Shown piece after piece: positions 8,901 through 10,125 of a stretch of DNA of 10,125 nt. The position numbers were made by a program, and so were the translations under genes. Numbering within the stretch: position 1 is the first letter of the stretch; every line of letters starts with the position of its first letter. The notes under the pieces were generated by a model, which saw only the letters and a program-made list of their open reading frames with translations, did no database searches and was not told where the DNA came from. Origin of the DNA: Bacteroides ovatus (lineage in GTDB: Bacteria > Bacteroidota > Bacteroidia > Bacteroidales > Bacteroidaceae); NCBI GenBank assembly GCA_030844565.1, contig JAUUNK010000181.1, positions 1-10,125 on the forward strand, written 5' to 3'.

Positions 8901-9328
8901 CTATTTTTCAGCCAGATATTTGCACCGATAATCGGCTCTTTGATGTCTGAAGCGGTCACCGTACCGGTAATAATCCGTTTCTTTTTTTGTTGCTGTGTAC
9001 TTTCAGTCTTTTCCACTTTAAGGATCACTTCTTTATCCTTAATAATGTAACTGATTCCACTCCCTGCGAAAACTTCCTTGAGGATTTGATCGATAGATCC
9101 GCTGCAATTAATGTTTTTACGTTGTGTGTTTTTCAGGTCTGCCGCATTGTAGAAAAAAGTGTATTCACTGTTTTTTTCAATAAGCTGAATAGCCTGTTTG
9201 ATGGTAATAGATTGCCCTTTCACGGATATATGTCCTTGTGCTCCGAGGACAGATAACGGGTAAAAAAGCAAAGCAAGTGCGATATACTTCAGACATCGCC
9301 TGCTGTTGGAAAAGAGTAATTTTCTCAT
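5963..9328 (-). CDS. susC-like: SusC/RagA-family TonB-dependent transporter with STN signalling domain
   Basis: Outer-membrane 22-strand barrel that imports the glycan or glycopeptide delivered by its SusD partner, powered by TonB. The 1121-aa protein has a cleavable signal peptide ending near VLGA (residue 30) and an STN (secretin/TonB short N-terminal) domain at about 32-105. A carboxypeptidase-regulatory-like beta domain follows at about 119-193 (ITGTVTA, GKYSINIE, SYLGYKK). The TonB-box/SusC motif DEVVVVGYGTQ is at 198-208 and the plug domain at about 209-324, with LVLVDGVER and LKDASASAVYGSRGANGVIL. The rest is barrel, with an EF-hand-like loop DVNGDGVINTYD at 931-942, common in this family, and a terminal aromatic residue (GLNANF). 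The STN domain marks a transporter that signals to an anti-sigma factor, matching the FecR gene 32 nt upstream. The frame is intact. Confidence 0.97.
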   Translation of the reverse strand: MRKLLFSNSRRCLKYIALALLFYPLSVLGAQGHISVKGQSITIKQAIQLIEKNSEYTFFYNAADLKNTQRKNINCSGSIDQILKEVFAGSGISYIIKDKEVILKVEKTESTQQQKKKRIITGTVTASDIKEPIIGANIWLKNSSTGTITDIDGKYSINIEGIGGVLEFSYLGYKKVEVAISDNSVINVVLEPDTETLDEVVVVGYGTQKKASVIGAITNIDAAKLKVSSASVSNALAGQLAGVISMTGSGEPGRASASDFYIRGIASFTGNNTPLVLVDGVERELDLVDVDDIASFSILKDASASAVYGSRGANGVILITTKKGTTGKPVITVRTEAGITMPTRMPKMANATEWAEMLNEAKGTQYYTQEEIDKYRNGSDPDLYPNVNWIDELYKNMATNQRVTLNVSGGGDICKYYVSGGFYNEGSIFKEADNLYDYDSSIHYNKFNFRANMDFSLTPSTTFNISLANIYESYWGPGADTDNIWMYTFLTSPNSFPKEYSDGTISAPSAASGYNPWNLLAHSGYREKNWNSSQSLIGLTQDMGAIWKPLEGLTANVKFSWDASNITQQIRSKEITQYHAKGRDEDGNLIFGDPIYSGDGTLSYNRTSEGTITTYMEASLNYTRLIGEKHRIGALFLYNHKIKKDTHANNQTASLPYKNQGLAGRITYAYNDTYFAEVNVGYTGSENFAPGHRFGFFPAYSLGWMISNEKFWNPIRNVVNELKLKASYGMVGNDDIGAYKRWIYMPTIVDGGSWNYGASGNIGGTGLSIGDVENLEASWEKAYKTNIGLEMRLFDRIRIQADYFYEKREGMYLTRASLPAYVGLTTVPNVNVGKAELSGIDGNIEYEQQVGKVLLTARANATFSRNKMLNNDEPDWVYKYQNSIGKPFGRYGATQRKGLVALGLFQSQEEIDASPVQEFGEYRVGDIKYKDVNGDGVINTYDRIAIGYTDLPEMVYGFGITANWKGFDVNVLFNGVARTSLYLDGTALRPFSSSNMDRAAIYKDIYNKVWKSTNTAAQNASAIYPRLSYGAEAGSTNNGQTSTWWLRDRNFLRLKNVEIGYALPKNILNKTFIKSLRFYVSGTNLLTFSKFKLWDPELLDTSDGSKYPNNATVVIGLNANF

Positions 9329-9360
9329 GCTTCAACTAATTAGATTAGACATTTGATTAA

Positions 9361-10125
9361 TTATGGGTAGATTGTTATTTTGTCGTTTCTTTTATCCATA
9401 TTCAGGTTCAGAGTATAGCATATTTTGTCGAGTACGTCGTCGATAGACTCGTCATAACGTATGCTTCCGGTAAAAGCAGATTCTTTTTTGATGTTTTCTT
9501 TAAGGATAATATTAGAATTATACATTTGGTTGATTACCTGAATCAAGTGAGTTAATGGCATTCCGATAAAATTATATTTTCCATTTTCCCAGCTGATATT
9601 TGCGATGTTTTCGAGTTTCGTACAAGCTTTCTCTGCATTATAGATAATCTTTTGCATCGGTCTCATGCTTATTGTCTCTTTTTGCGTTTCTACCGTGAAA
9701 TCAATGCTACCTTTAAATAAGGTAATCTCATTTTGTGTAGCATCATCTTGTTTCACCGAAAAACATGTCCCTTTTACTTCAATGAATGCCTTATTTAGGT
9801 ATACCCGAAAGGCACTCCCTTGGTGGCTGTACACCTCAAAGAGGGCATTTCCTTCCAGCCAAACTTTTCTATTTTTGTTGAAGTCGTGAACATAACGGAT
9901 GGAGCTACCCGGTTGCATCCAAACCTTGGAACTATCGGGTAGAACATACATTTGACTGCTTTTGGCAGCTACTTTTATATACTCTTCTATCGTTGTGTTG
10001 GTGGTATTTGATATGAACCAAGAGCTTCCTACAATTAGGAGGATAGCAACAGAGGCGGCAAGGAAGTACCATAGTTCTCTATGAACTTGGTAGCCTTGTT
10101 TCCCATTGCATTTTCGCTGGATTCT
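9361..10125 (-). CDS. FecR-like anti-sigma factor, C-terminal part (N-terminus cut by window edge)
   Basis: Inner-membrane anti-sigma factor that would hold an ECF sigma factor inactive until the partner SusC transporter signals ligand. The frame stays open to the right edge, so the true start is outside. The Met codon at 9951 gives only 196 aa and would drop the membrane anchor. In-window order: a basic cytoplasmic stretch, one transmembrane helix (about 10077-10009, including WYFLAASVAILLIVGSSWF), and the periplasmic FecR domain (LPDSSKVWMQPGSSIRY, then VWLEGNALFEV and FIEVKGTCFSV). A C-terminal DUF4974-type domain follows (ENGKYNFIGMPL through TGSIRYDESIDDVLDKI to KITIYP). The stop is 32 nt before the SusC gene. 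The N-terminal sigma-binding segment, and probably the ECF sigma gene, lie beyond the edge; the latter is inferred from usual gene order. Family assignment is secure. Confidence 0.93.
   Translation of the reverse strand, partial: RIQRKCNGKQGYQVHRELWYFLAASVAILLIVGSSWFISNTTNTTIEEYIKVAAKSSQMYVLPDSSKVWMQPGSSIRYVHDFNKNRKVWLEGNALFEVYSHQGSAFRVYLNKAFIEVKGTCFSVKQDDATQNEITLFKGSIDFTVETQKETISMRPMQKIIYNAEKACTKLENIANISWENGKYNFIGMPLTHLIQVINQMYNSNIILKENIKKESAFTGSIRYDESIDDVLDKICYTLNLNMDKRNDKITIYP

Noticed and set aside
9336..9343. Palindrome CTAATTAG before the SusC gene as an operator
   Set aside because: An 8-bp AT-rich palindrome is expected by chance in such a leader, and nothing else supports regulator binding.
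9361..9951. A 196-aa soluble FecR-like protein starting at 9951
   Set aside because: The frame continues upstream without a stop through a transmembrane helix to the window edge, so this Met is internal.

Overview
The window looks like a polysaccharide utilisation locus (PUL) from a gut Bacteroides or close relative. The evidence is a SusC/SusD pair, lipoproteins whose lipid-anchor cysteine is followed by acidic residues, BACON and DUF1735 domains found mainly in Bacteroidota, a FecR protein ending in a DUF4974-type domain, and AT-rich gene leaders without a strong Shine-Dalgarno. All five genes are on the minus strand, so transcription runs from high to low coordinates.

In transcription order: (1) 10125-9361, a FecR-like anti-sigma factor whose N-terminus lies beyond the right edge; (2) 9328-5963, a SusC-like TonB-dependent outer-membrane transporter with an N-terminal STN signalling domain; (3) 5943-4003, a SusD-like surface glycan-binding lipoprotein; (4) 3969-2590, a surface lipoprotein with two DUF1735-type modules and a C-terminal F5/8 type C (CBM32-like) domain; (5) 2506-1, a BACON/F5-8/M60-like zinc metallopeptidase lipoprotein whose C-terminus lies beyond the left edge. 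Gaps between the first four genes are 32, 19 and 33 nt with the starts chosen here. The fourth gap is 83 nt and holds a strong intrinsic terminator pointing in the direction of transcription, just before the peptidase gene.

Together the set suggests a locus for host mucin-type glycoprotein. The M60-like enzyme would cut the glycosylated peptide backbone at the cell surface, the SusD-like and DUF1735/F5-8 lipoproteins would capture glycans or glycopeptides, and the SusC channel would import them with TonB energy. Ligand passage would be signalled from the SusC STN domain to FecR and on to an ECF sigma factor, whose gene would be expected just beyond the right edge. From memory, the order M60 / DUF1735-F5/8 / SusD / SusC / FecR matches the mucin O-glycan PUL around BT4244-BT4248 of B. 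thetaiotaomicron; I could not check this by search.

The components belong to known families. I see no CRISPR array, insertion sequence, tRNA or rRNA. The points most worth a second look are the terminator inside the apparent operon, the similarity between the STN domain of SusC and the C-terminal domain of its FecR partner, and the two different glycan-associated lipoproteins beside an M60 glycopeptidase.
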